This document shows, piece after piece, positions 55,022 through 63,409 of a stretch of 64,000 nucleotides of DNA. The notes beneath the pieces were generated by a model. The model ran no database searches. It had not been told where the DNA came from and saw only the letters and a program-made list of their open reading frames with translations. Source of the stretch: JAGNXB01 sp942490895 (GTDB lineage: Bacteria > Bacteroidota > Bacteroidia > Chitinophagales > Saprospiraceae); contig CALNZC010000073.1 in the NCBI GenBank assembly GCA_942490895.1, forward strand, positions 1 to 64,000. The letters are read 5' to 3'. The number at the start of each line of letters is the position of its first letter. Positions within the stretch are counted from its first letter, which is position 1. The position numbers and the translations under genes were made by a program.

Positions 55022-56458
55022 ATGAAGACAATTACGATAGCGCGCGGAGATGGCATTGGTCCTGAGATCATGTATGCGACTTTGAGGATTTTGGCTGCCG
55101 CCGACGCACCTCTAGTCTATGAGGAGGTCGAGATTGGCGAAAAAGTCTACCTGGCGGGCAATACTTCAGGAATATCCGCGGATACCTGGGATGTTATCCG
55201 TCGGAATCGCATTTTTCTGAAAGCACCGATCACCACTCCACAGGGAGGAGGGTATAAGAGTCTGAATGTCACCACCCGAAAATTTCTTGGGTTATATGCC
55301 AATGTCAGACCCTGCAAAAGTTTTTCGCCATTCATTCGGTCGAAGCATCAGGATATGGATGTGGTCATCATCCGTGAGAATGAAGAAGATCTTTACGGTG
55401 GCATTGAACATCAGCAGACGGACGAAGTCGTTCAATGCCTCAAACTGATCAGTCGTCCTGGCTGCGAAAAGATTGTCCGATATGCGTTTGAATATGCCCG
55501 TCAGACAGGGCGAAAAAAAGTGAGCTGTTTTACGAAGGATAATATTATGAAACAAACGGATGGTTTGTTTCATCAAGTCTTTAAAGAGATAGCTGCCGAG
55601 TATCCCGACATCGAGAACGATCACTGGATTATTGATATAGGAGCCGCCATGTTGGCTGATTCTCCGGAGAAATTTGATGTTATTGTCTTGCCTAATCTGT
55701 ATGGCGATATCGTTTCAGACATTGCTGCTCAAATATCCGGATCTGTCGGATTGGCGGGGTCTGCAAACATCGGCGAAGAATGTGCCATGTTTGAAGCCAT
55801 TCATGGTTCTGCACCTACCATTGCTGGTCAAAACGTCGCAAACCCGTCCGGATTATTGCAAGGGGCTATCCAGATGTTGACCCACATTGGTGAATATGCT
55901 GTTGCTGAAAAAATCCAGAATGCCTGGTTGAAAACGCTGGAGGATGGATGCCATACCATGGATATCTATTCTGAGGGTACTAGTCAGTTCAAGCTGAGTA
56001 CACAAGAATTTGCCGATGCGGTCATTGAGCGACTGGGCCAGACGCCGCATACGATTGAGCCTGCATCCTTTACTATGAGCAAACCTCTGGTTCTGGCCCC
56101 ATACAAGCGACGCCCCGCGGGTATAAAAGTCCTGGACGGAGTTGATGTATTCGTTCATTGGCCTGGAAGCGATCCAGTTGATTTGGCCAATCAATTAAAT
56201 CAGTTGGGGTTAAATGATGTTCAACTCACCATGATCACAAATCGGGGGATCAAAGTTTGGCCCGATGGTTTTAAAGAGACGTTCTGTACGGATCACTGGA
56301 GATGTCGGTTTACACCAAGTCAAGAGAAAAATTTCTCAAGTACAGATATTATTCAGCTCCTGTCACAAGCCCATCTAGCAAATCTGGATATTATCAAAAC
56401 GGAAAATTTATACCAGTTTGACGGTAAGGCATCCTATTCATTAGGACAAGGTCAATAA
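55022..56458 (+). CDS. NADP-dependent isocitrate dehydrogenase, Thermus-type with C-terminal extension
   Basis: Belongs to the isocitrate/isopropylmalate dehydrogenase family. 478 residues from the ATG at 55022 (MKTITIARGDGIGPEIM). NVTTRKFLGLYANVRPCKSF carries the substrate Arg residues, VVIIRENEEDLYGGIEH the Tyr, DNIMKQTDG the Lys/Asn region, LPNLYGDIVSDIAAQISGSVGLAGSANIG the metal Asp residues, and FEAIHGSAPTIAGQNVANPSG the cofactor loop. Residues about 345-478 form an extra domain seen in Thermus-type IDH. Under likely control of the divergent LysR gene; a small gene follows 51 bp on. Confidence 0.9.
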   Translation: MKTITIARGDGIGPEIMYATLRILAAADAPLVYEEVEIGEKVYLAGNTSGISADTWDVIRRNRIFLKAPITTPQGGGYKSLNVTTRKFLGLYANVRPCKSFSPFIRSKHQDMDVVIIRENEEDLYGGIEHQQTDEVVQCLKLISRPGCEKIVRYAFEYARQTGRKKVSCFTKDNIMKQTDGLFHQVFKEIAAEYPDIENDHWIIDIGAAMLADSPEKFDVIVLPNLYGDIVSDIAAQISGSVGLAGSANIGEECAMFEAIHGSAPTIAGQNVANPSGLLQGAIQMLTHIGEYAVAEKIQNAWLKTLEDGCHTMDIYSEGTSQFKLSTQEFADAVIERLGQTPHTIEPASFTMSKPLVLAPYKRRPAGIKVLDGVDVFVHWPGSDPVDLANQLNQLGLNDVQLTMITNRGIKVWPDGFKETFCTDHWRCRFTPSQEKNFSSTDIIQLLSQAHLANLDIIKTENLYQFDGKASYSLGQGQ

Positions 56459-56509
56459 TTGAATTGACAACCCAATCAAATCATTTTTCACATTTCAACA
56501 TACACTGCG

Positions 56510-56815
56510 ATGCAGACATTAACGAAACAACAACCGTCCACAGCGACTCCTCGCCACTCCAGTATCCAATTGATTGACGGGGAATTTTCGATTGAGGAAG
56601 CAAAGGAAATACTGAACACATTGATCAATAACAAGATCGTGTTTCATCAGCGTAAGAACTTCAGCAATAATGAGCGCTTTGGCTGTGATCATGAAGTTTC
56701 AGTGAAGCGAATTCCCCAGTTGATCCAATGCCGGAATCAGGTGATGGAGCTGCTCGAACAGAAAGAAAAAAGTGGAAAAACGTTGCGGATCACATCCACG
56801 ATAGAAATCGATTAG
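56510..56815 (+). CDS. Small unknown protein after the isocitrate dehydrogenase gene
   Basis: 101 residues, no signal peptide. SIQLIDGEFSIEEAKEILNTLINNKIVFHQRKNFSNNERFGCDHEVSVKRIPQLIQCRN, then a charged helix and LRITSTIEID. This looks like a conserved small cytoplasmic Bacteroidota protein; function unknown. With 51 bp between them it may share the dehydrogenase transcript. Confidence 0.65.
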   Translation: MQTLTKQQPSTATPRHSSIQLIDGEFSIEEAKEILNTLINNKIVFHQRKNFSNNERFGCDHEVSVKRIPQLIQCRNQVMELLEQKEKSGKTLRITSTIEID

Positions 56816-56877
56816 ATCGAGTCAGAAGTTTCCAGTAGGGGTATTTCAACCATCTACATGTGGTGAAAGGTTTGTGT

Positions 56878-57315
56878 CTATTCTACAGGAAACCATGGCT
56901 CCCCTCCTCGAAAGACTGTGCCTTTGAACAGGGCAACCATCTTGCCCTTCTGATTCATCACTTCTACGCGGTATACGCCCGTTTTTCGACCCAGGTTATC
57001 CTCGGTTGCGATGGCCGTGAGAGTATCCCCTACCTGGACAGGTCGAAGGTGTGAAATCGATGTTTCTATGGATACGGCTTTGATCCCATGGCCATTTGAA
57101 GCAAAGGCGAGAGCGCTGTCGGCCAGGGCATAGGAAATGCCGCCATGGGCGATGAAGAACCCATTGACCATTTCATCCCGGACGGTCATACGGAGGGTGC
57201 AGTGTCCTGAGCCTTCCTCCATGCGCTCGATTTTCAGCCATTGGCTGAATGCATCACCATTCATCATCTCATCGACAACTCGGGTAGCAAGAGGTTTTTT
57301 AGGATCACTATTCAT
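56878..57315 (-). CDS. paaI: Hotdog-fold thioesterase, PaaI type
   Basis: 145 residues from the ATG at 57315. NGFFIAHGGISYALADSALAFASN (51-74) is the PaaI signature with the catalytic Asp; then AVSIETSISHLRPVQVGDTLTA and YRVEVMNQKGKMVALFKGTVFR. PaaI hydrolyses ring-hydroxylated phenylacetyl-CoA thioesters in phenylacetate breakdown. The start is one base past the paaH stop (TGATATG), so the genes form an operon; no other paa genes are in the window, so a wider acyl-CoA role is possible. Confidence 0.88.
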   Translation of the reverse strand: MNSDPKKPLATRVVDEMMNGDAFSQWLKIERMEEGSGHCTLRMTVRDEMVNGFFIAHGGISYALADSALAFASNGHGIKAVSIETSISHLRPVQVGDTLTAIATEDNLGRKTGVYRVEVMNQKGKMVALFKGTVFRGGEPWFPVE

Positions 57316-57316
57316 A

Positions 57317-58495
57317 TCAGATATTTTCTTCCGGGTAGAAACGTTCTCCATTCTGGGCCAGAGAGCGGAGGAGGGGACTGCATCGGTATCGGGGGTCATG
57401 ATAAGCGTTGAAGAGGCGATCCAGACGGGATTCGCAGGTGGCGATGCCCCATTCATCTGCCCATCGTAAAAGTCCTTTTGGATAGTTTACACCGAGTGTC
57501 ATGGCCTGATCAATATCGTCACGTGAGGCGACTTGATAGTACATCGCATCGGCGGCTTCATTAATCAACATGACCACTATTCGTTCAAAGAGTCGACGCA
57601 TTTTTTCCGTATCGGTCCTTTCGGGGTCGGGCTTTGACGCATTGGCTTCCGGGCGATAGTCATAGAACCCCCGGCCGGTTTTTCGTCCAAGCCAGCCGGC
57701 ATCGACCAACCGGCGTTGAGTAAAGGATGGTTGATATCGGGGTTCATAATAACAGGCTGTCCAAACGGATTCTGTGACGGCATAATTGACATCGTGGCCG
57801 ATGAAGTCCATCAGTTCAAACGGGCCCATTCGAAATCCACCAATCTCTTTCATGGCTGTATCGATCTCTTCTTTTGTACCCAGACCTTCTTCAAGCAGGC
57901 GGATGGATTCACTATAAAATGGCCGGGCAATTCTGTTGACGATAAAACCGGGAGTATCCCTGGCCATGACTGGATATTTCCCCCAGGAAAGCATCAACTG
58001 ATGCAACATGGCTGGAAGGTCCGGACGGGTTTGTAATGCGGGGATGATCTCCACCAGTTTCATCAGAGGGGCCGGGTTGAAAAAGTGGAGCCCAATGACT
58101 CGTTCGGGAAGTTGACAGGCAGCGGCAATAGATGCGATGGACAGGGAGGAGGTATTGGTGGCCAGGATTGCGTCATCTTGCACCAGTTTTTCCAACTCCT
58201 GAAAGACAGAACGCTTGACGGCCAGGTCTTCAATGATGGCTTCGATGATGAGGCCACAATCTTTGAGGGCACCAAGGGTCTCTGCATAAGCATGTCGTCC
58301 GACGATGGTTTTGACCTCCACATCGGACATGCGTCCTTTTTCGATCTGGCGGTTGAGAATCTTTTGCAGTTGGTCCCTCGATTTATTGAGGGCTTCTTGC
58401 CGGGTATCATAAAGTACAACATCGTGGCCGGCTGAAGCGGCGACTTGAGCAATTCCGGAGCCCATGGCTCCACTACCAATAATTCCAATGCGCAT
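57317..58495 (-). CDS. paaH: 3-hydroxyacyl-CoA dehydrogenase
   Basis: NAD-dependent oxidation of 3-hydroxyacyl-CoA (3-hydroxybutyryl-CoA or 3-hydroxyadipyl-CoA). 392 residues from the ATG at 58495. MRIGIIGSGAMGSGIAQVAASAGH is the NAD-binding loop; ATNTSSLSIASIAA and VIGLHFFNPAPLMKLVEI (catalytic His); DTPGFIVNRIARPF; GPFELMDFIGHD; and a second C-terminal domain copy ending FYPEENI. The two-domain layout fits PaaH. The frame is open further upstream but overlaps rnhB. A TACATTTG element precedes it. Confidence 0.9.
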   Translation of the reverse strand: MRIGIIGSGAMGSGIAQVAASAGHDVVLYDTRQEALNKSRDQLQKILNRQIEKGRMSDVEVKTIVGRHAYAETLGALKDCGLIIEAIIEDLAVKRSVFQELEKLVQDDAILATNTSSLSIASIAAACQLPERVIGLHFFNPAPLMKLVEIIPALQTRPDLPAMLHQLMLSWGKYPVMARDTPGFIVNRIARPFYSESIRLLEEGLGTKEEIDTAMKEIGGFRMGPFELMDFIGHDVNYAVTESVWTACYYEPRYQPSFTQRRLVDAGWLGRKTGRGFYDYRPEANASKPDPERTDTEKMRRLFERIVVMLINEAADAMYYQVASRDDIDQAMTLGVNYPKGLLRWADEWGIATCESRLDRLFNAYHDPRYRCSPLLRSLAQNGERFYPEENI

Positions 58496-58512
58496 CGTCC
58501 AATTCTTTGCGA

Positions 58513-58520
58513 CAAATGTA
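58513..58520 (-). promoter_or_regulatory. Candidate TAnnTTTG promoter for paaHI
   Basis: TACATTTG 17 bases before the paaH ATG, in the 40-bp gap after rnhB. Confidence 0.45.
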
Positions 58521-58535
58521 CGGCATCCCTGCGGG

Positions 58536-59144
58536 TCAGGTGGGAAAGCGCTCTCCGATGGGGATGCCATCGATTTTGAAAGACACTCGATGATGGGGAG
58601 ACGGGCCATGAAGGAGGACGGCTTCTCGATGTGCACGAGTGGGATAACCCTTATTCTCCAGCCAATGATATTGAGGATATTGTTGATGGGCCTGAGTCAT
58701 CCAGGTATCCCGGTGTGTTTTGGCCAGGATGGAGGCAGCAGCAATGGATTTGAATTTGCCATCACCACCAACGATGCAGGTATGTGGGATTCCCAGAACG
58801 GGTTTGAACCGGTTCCCGTCGATCAGGAGATGTTGAGGGGAAGGAGTGAGTGCGTCGATCGCCTTGTGCATGGCCCGAATGGACGCTTGCAGGATATTGA
58901 TCTCATCGATTTCTTCCGGGGAGCACATGGCGACTGCCCAGGCGACAGCTTTCTTCTCTATGATCGGTCGCAGGGTGTCCCGGTCGGATTCACTCAATTG
59001 CTTGGAGTCATTGAGCAGTGGATGATGCCAACGAGCCGGCAGGATCACCGCCGCTGCGAAAACAGGACCGGCCAGACAGCCCCGTCCGGCTTCATCGCAT
59101 CCTGCCTCTATGAGGGTTCTTGAATAGCTGCTCCGCAACGCCAT
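58536..59144 (-). CDS. rnhB: Ribonuclease HII
   Basis: Removes misincorporated ribonucleotides and RNA primers from DNA. 202 residues, normal. EAGCDEAGRGCLAGPV holds the first catalytic pair D17-E18; LNDSKQLSE is the next conserved block; HLLIDGNRF holds the third Asp; KSIAAASILAKTHRD gives the last Asp; RAHREAVLLHGPSPHHRVSF closes the family. TACCTTTG ends four bases before the ATG. Confidence 0.94.
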   Translation of the reverse strand: MALRSSYSRTLIEAGCDEAGRGCLAGPVFAAAVILPARWHHPLLNDSKQLSESDRDTLRPIIEKKAVAWAVAMCSPEEIDEINILQASIRAMHKAIDALTPSPQHLLIDGNRFKPVLGIPHTCIVGGDGKFKSIAAASILAKTHRDTWMTQAHQQYPQYHWLENKGYPTRAHREAVLLHGPSPHHRVSFKIDGIPIGERFPT

Positions 59145-59148
59145 TGCA

Positions 59149-59156
59149 CAAAGGTA
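59149..59156 (-). promoter_or_regulatory. Candidate TAnnTTTG promoter for rnhB
   Basis: TACCTTTG with only TGCA between it and the ATG; transcription would begin at or inside the start codon. Confidence 0.4.
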
Positions 59157-59277
59157 GGGCTCCCGAAGTACTCTGGATGGCGAATTAGAATGCCATTAGA
59201 TTGAGGTCAGAAGGAGTTCATTCTACAACTGTCTGGGGTGTAGTTCCGTTTCTTTCCGTTACTAATAATGGAAAAAG

Positions 59278-60834
59278 ATGCATTCAGGACATCAGAAAAA
59301 TTTATTTTCAAACTGGAAAAAGGATATTCCAGCAGGTATTGTTGTGTTTTTAGTGGCCTTGCCACTTTGTCTGGGTATTGCCCTGGCCTCTGGAGCACCA
59401 TTGATGTCAGGCTTGATTACAGGGATTATAGGAGGGATCGTTGTTGGCGGCTTGAGCGGTTCGGCATTAAGTGTGTCAGGACCAGCAGCAGGGTTGGCAG
59501 TGATCGTTCTGGATTCTATCGCCTCCATGGGGTCATTTGAAGCCTTTCTGGCAGCAGTCGTTCTTGCCGGTGTTTTCCAGGTCGTCCTTGGTTATCTCAA
59601 AGCCGGGATCATTGGCCTCTATTTTCCAGTCTCCGTGATCAAAGGGATGCTGGCTGCTATCGGGATCATTTTGATCCTGAAACAGATCCCTCATTTTCTG
59701 GGAATGGATATGGATGCATTCGGGGAAATGAGTTTCCGCGGCACAGATGGACGGAATACATTTGAAGAGCTGATCTATGGGTTCACGCATATCCATCAAG
59801 GTGCGGTGATCATCGGTATTATTGCCCTGGTGACCATGTTGGGTTGGGATAACTATGTCAAGAAAATGATCCCATCCTTGGGTCTGATCCCCGGAGCATT
59901 ACTGGCGGTGATCCTGGGTATTGTCATCCGACAGTTCATGGCCACAGCAGGTCCCGATTTGGCGATCGGAATTGAGCATGCCGTTCAAATTCCAATTCCA
60001 GCTCCGGAGGAAGGGTTAACCAGTCTATTGACATTTCCGGACTGGTCAGCTCTGTCTTTCATGGGGACTTGGAAAGTGGCTGCGGTGATTGCCATTATTG
60101 CCAGTCTGGAGACTTTGCTGAGTGTAGAAGCGGTAGATAAACTGGACCACCATAAACGACATACCCCATTGAACAGGGAAATGAAAGCGCAAGGTGTTGG
60201 TAATTTTCTCAGTGGCCTGATCGGTGGTCTTCCCATGACGGCTGTCATTGTACGAAGTAGTGCGAACGTTGAAGCGGGGGCGGAAAGTAAGTTTTCGGCA
60301 ATAGTCCATGGTGTATTGCTCGCAGGATGTGTGATCGGTCTGCCACACCTCCTCAACGAAATTCCGTTGTCTGCGTTAGCAGCCATCCTGTTGGTCATTG
60401 GATTCAAGTTGACCAAACCAATGCTCTACCGGTCACAAATGAGAAATGGGATCCGTCAATTTCTCCCCTTTATGACGACTATCGTTGCCGTCTTACTGAC
60501 GGATCTGTTGACCGGTATTATGGTGGGGATGTGCGTCGGTATTTTCTATGTCCTGAAGACGAATTACAAGACTCCATACTTCTATCATGAGGAAGCTCAC
60601 CCCGATCGGGATGGCCACAAAGTGATCAAACTGGTCCTTTCCGAGCATGTTTCTTTTCTGAATAAAGCGAGCCTCCAGTTAACCCTGGATCACCTGCCTG
60701 ATCATAGTGATGTAATCATTGATGGTAGTCAGTCCAAGGAGATCGATTTTGATGCCGTCCGCTTGATTCATAATTTCAAAGAGATGGCTAAGGACAAGCA
60801 TATCACGCTTGAATTAATTGATATACCTGAATAA
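59278..60834 (+). CDS. SulP family anion transporter (first of two)
   Basis: 518 residues. SulP proteins carry sulfate, bicarbonate or other anions with Na+ or H+. About 12 membrane segments; conserved VFLVALPLCLGIALASGAP in the first helix, SGPAAGLAVIVLDSIAS, LETLLSVEAVDKLDHHKRHTPLNREMKAQGVGNFLSGLIGGLPMTAVIVRSSANVEAGAESK (family core). The C-terminal STAS domain is short and partly degenerate (about 440-518). It lies 38 bp before a beta-carbonic anhydrase gene, which favours bicarbonate as substrate (inference). Confidence 0.88.
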   Translation: MHSGHQKNLFSNWKKDIPAGIVVFLVALPLCLGIALASGAPLMSGLITGIIGGIVVGGLSGSALSVSGPAAGLAVIVLDSIASMGSFEAFLAAVVLAGVFQVVLGYLKAGIIGLYFPVSVIKGMLAAIGIILILKQIPHFLGMDMDAFGEMSFRGTDGRNTFEELIYGFTHIHQGAVIIGIIALVTMLGWDNYVKKMIPSLGLIPGALLAVILGIVIRQFMATAGPDLAIGIEHAVQIPIPAPEEGLTSLLTFPDWSALSFMGTWKVAAVIAIIASLETLLSVEAVDKLDHHKRHTPLNREMKAQGVGNFLSGLIGGLPMTAVIVRSSANVEAGAESKFSAIVHGVLLAGCVIGLPHLLNEIPLSALAAILLVIGFKLTKPMLYRSQMRNGIRQFLPFMTTIVAVLLTDLLTGIMVGMCVGIFYVLKTNYKTPYFYHEEAHPDRDGHKVIKLVLSEHVSFLNKASLQLTLDHLPDHSDVIIDGSQSKEIDFDAVRLIHNFKEMAKDKHITLELIDIPE

Positions 60835-60872
60835 GGATGTGATTATTATTCATTCCAATCAAAGACTTCAAT

Positions 60873-61505
60873 ATGAAAGTGTACGAAAAACTGCTCCAGG
60901 ACAACAAACAGTGGGCCCTTGGGAAAACGGATCAGGATCCGGGCTTTTTTGATCGTCTGGTAGATGTCCAGAGGCCGAAAATCCTTTGGATCGGTTGTGC
61001 AGACAGTCGTGTACCACCTAATGAAATCACTCAAACCAACCCCGGTGACATCTTCATTCATCGCAATGTGGCTAACCTTGTGGTCCACACGGATATGAAT
61101 ATGCTGAGCGTATTGCAATATGCAGTAGAGGTATTAGATGTAGAGCATGTTATTGTTTGCGGACACTATGGATGCGGGGGTGTCAAGGCAGCGATGTCCA
61201 ACACTGGTTTTGGCCTGATCGACAACTGGCTGCGCAATATCAAAGATGTCTACCGTTACCACCAGGAAGAGATCGATCAGTTACCCACACCAAATGATCA
61301 GGTGGACCGGTTGATCGAATTGAATATCGAAGAGCAGGTGTATAACCTGGCAAAAACATCGATCATACAGGCCGCCTGGCAAAAGAAGAAGGCACCGCAC
61401 CTTCATGGCTGGGTCTATCGCCTGGAGGATGGGATCATCAAGCCATTGAAGGAAATGGGACCCAATGAACCCCTGGACCATGCGATCTATCAGTATGACA
61501 TCTAA
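60873..61505 (+). CDS. can: Beta-carbonic anhydrase
   Basis: Interconverts CO2 and bicarbonate. 210 residues. Zinc ligands C42, H98 and C101, with catalytic D44 and R46, are in WIGCADSRVPPNEI and CGHYGCGGVKAA. FIHRNVANLVVHTDMNMLSVLQYAVEVL is the family core; HGWVYRLEDGIIKPL closes the fold. It sits between two SulP transporter genes on one strand, which suggests it equilibrates imported or exported bicarbonate. A separate gamma-class homologue lies at 9,290. Confidence 0.95.
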   Translation: MKVYEKLLQDNKQWALGKTDQDPGFFDRLVDVQRPKILWIGCADSRVPPNEITQTNPGDIFIHRNVANLVVHTDMNMLSVLQYAVEVLDVEHVIVCGHYGCGGVKAAMSNTGFGLIDNWLRNIKDVYRYHQEEIDQLPTPNDQVDRLIELNIEEQVYNLAKTSIIQAAWQKKKAPHLHGWVYRLEDGIIKPLKEMGPNEPLDHAIYQYDI

Positions 61506-61604
61506 TGGAGATTCACTGAACAATCCGATCACATTTTTCGGTCATCCTTATTCTCGATTTTGAAATTGCCGTATCCAGCAAATTAAAATTCTCTAATCTG
61601 TCAG

Positions 61605-61628
61605 ATATTCGCTAAGTTGAGCGAATAT
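61605..61628 (+). promoter_or_regulatory. Palindrome overlapping the second SulP start codon
   Basis: ATATTCGCT (61605-61613) and AGCGAATAT (61620-61628) are perfect 9-bp arms with a six-base spacer; the right arm includes the first two bases of the ATG at 61627. Candidate operator or start-masking hairpin. Confidence 0.5.
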
Positions 61629-63369
61629 GAGACAAAACGGTTCTTGGCTTTCATCGTTTACACTCCGTCACCTTCGCGGAGACCTCTTTGGTGGCTTGAC
61701 AGCAGGTATTGTAGCCCTTCCACTGGCCTTAGCTTTCGGAGAACAAACTGAGTTGGGTGCCATCGCAGGTCTTTATGGCGCCATTGCTATAGGGGTCATT
61801 GCAGCACTTTTCGGAGGGACATTTACACAAATCAGTGGGCCTACAGCACCTATGACCGTGGTTTCAGCAGTTGTGATCACTGAAGCTATCCAGTATACAG
61901 GAAGCCTGGAAGCCGGTATTCCGTTTATTTTTGCCACCTTCTTTCTGGCAGGAATACTGGAAAGCCTGATGGGTGTCTTCAGATTGGGAAAGTATATTCG
62001 GTTCATACCCTATTCGGTTGTTTCCGGATTTATGAGTGGGATCGGATTTATCATTATCATTACCCAATTATTTCCTTTTCTAGGTGTCCATGCACCATCT
62101 GGTGGGCCACTGGGTACATTCAGCGCATTACATGAGATACCGGAAGCATTCAATCTTTGGAGTGTCTTGGTGGCTTTAGTCACCATCGGAATTATTTATC
62201 TGTTTCCCAAAATCACACGAAAGGTACCCTCTGCATTGGTAGCCTTGATTGTCCTGACCCTTGTTACTTTTTTCTTCTTTAAACCGGATGTGATCCTGCA
62301 GCTGGATTCAGGAGGTCCAATTCCAGTGGGATTACCTAAAATTCAACTGGGATTGTTTGCTGTCTTTGCAGACTGGGAGCACTGGCTTCATATTTTTGAA
62401 TATGCCCTTACTCTGGCCTTTTTAGGAGGGATTGATTCTTTGCTTACCTCCGTGGTAGCAGACAATATGACCAAAACCAGACATGACAGTGACCAGGAAC
62501 TGATCGGTCAGGGGATCGGCAACATGGGTGCTGCCTTGATCGGTGGATTGCCGGGTGCAGGAGCCACGATGCGTACCGTTGTGAATATCCGCAATGGTGG
62601 AAAGACCCGGATGTCAGGAGTGATTGCAGGAATATTCCTTGTAGTGGTGCTTCTGGGGTTGGGTTCGGTTGTGGGTCATGTTCCCAATGCCGTGCTAGCA
62701 GGTATCCTGATCACGGTGGGTATCGGGATCATCGATTATAAGGGGATGCGCCATTTGCGCAAGATTCCCAAGGCAGATGCGATCGTCATGATCATCGTCT
62801 TGCTGTTGACTGTCTTTGTCGACTTGCTGGTGGCTGTGGCAGCCGGTATGGTGATGGCTGCAATACTCTTTATGAAGAATATCTCTGATGTCATCGAGAA
62901 TAAAGCCTATTCGAGTCCTCTACAGGATTTTGCGCGAGAACAGACCTGGACTGATGAAAAGAACTTCCTCGAGAAGTATGGAAAGCATGTCTATATCAAG
63001 CACCTGGATGGTCCCCTGTTTTTTGGATTTGCAACTCGCTTTAAACAAATGGTAGAGGCCCTTCCCGATGTGCGTTATGTCGTGATCCGAATGGATCGGG
63101 TACCTTATGTGGATCAATCCGGGTTGTATGCTTTGGAAGAAGCTGCTCAGGGCCTCTTGGATCGGGGGATCAAATTGGCCTTCACGGGATTACATGGACA
63201 ACCGAAGGACATGTTGGAGGGGATCAACCTGGTTCCGGGACTGGTAAGTACGAAAAAATGTTTTCCTGATTTCAATGCTTGCGCTAATTGGATTCTCAAC
63301 GAATTGAACAATGCACCATCAGATCGGCAGGATCCAATAGGCGAGCCAGGGCATATTCGTGAAATGTGA
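61627..63369 (+). CDS. SulP family anion transporter with STAS domain (second of two)
   Basis: 580 residues. LFGGLTAGIVALPLALAFGEQTELGAIAGLYGAI opens the transporter; SGPTAPMTVVSAVVITEAIQ, LAFLGGIDSLLTSVVADNMTKTRHDSDQELIGQGIGNMGAALIGGLPGAGATMRTVVNIRNGGKTRMSG is the conserved core. A complete STAS domain (about 440-560) contains VVIRMDRVPYVDQSGLYALEEAAQ. It is only distantly like the first SulP copy, so not a recent duplication. BicA-type bicarbonate uptake is plausible given the adjacent carbonic anhydrase; sulfate transport cannot be ruled out. Confidence 0.9.
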   Translation: MRQNGSWLSSFTLRHLRGDLFGGLTAGIVALPLALAFGEQTELGAIAGLYGAIAIGVIAALFGGTFTQISGPTAPMTVVSAVVITEAIQYTGSLEAGIPFIFATFFLAGILESLMGVFRLGKYIRFIPYSVVSGFMSGIGFIIIITQLFPFLGVHAPSGGPLGTFSALHEIPEAFNLWSVLVALVTIGIIYLFPKITRKVPSALVALIVLTLVTFFFFKPDVILQLDSGGPIPVGLPKIQLGLFAVFADWEHWLHIFEYALTLAFLGGIDSLLTSVVADNMTKTRHDSDQELIGQGIGNMGAALIGGLPGAGATMRTVVNIRNGGKTRMSGVIAGIFLVVVLLGLGSVVGHVPNAVLAGILITVGIGIIDYKGMRHLRKIPKADAIVMIIVLLLTVFVDLLVAVAAGMVMAAILFMKNISDVIENKAYSSPLQDFAREQTWTDEKNFLEKYGKHVYIKHLDGPLFFGFATRFKQMVEALPDVRYVVIRMDRVPYVDQSGLYALEEAAQGLLDRGIKLAFTGLHGQPKDMLEGINLVPGLVSTKKCFPDFNACANWILNELNNAPSDRQDPIGEPGHIREM

Positions 63370-63409
63370 TCAGTGGGCAGCACTAAAACTGATGCAGTAT
63401 ATTTGATCC

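Noticed and set aside
58496..58636. N-terminal extension of the 3-hydroxyacyl-CoA dehydrogenase
   Set aside because: It overlaps rnhB and precedes the NAD-binding start MRIGIIGSGAMG; the ATG at 58495 fits the family.
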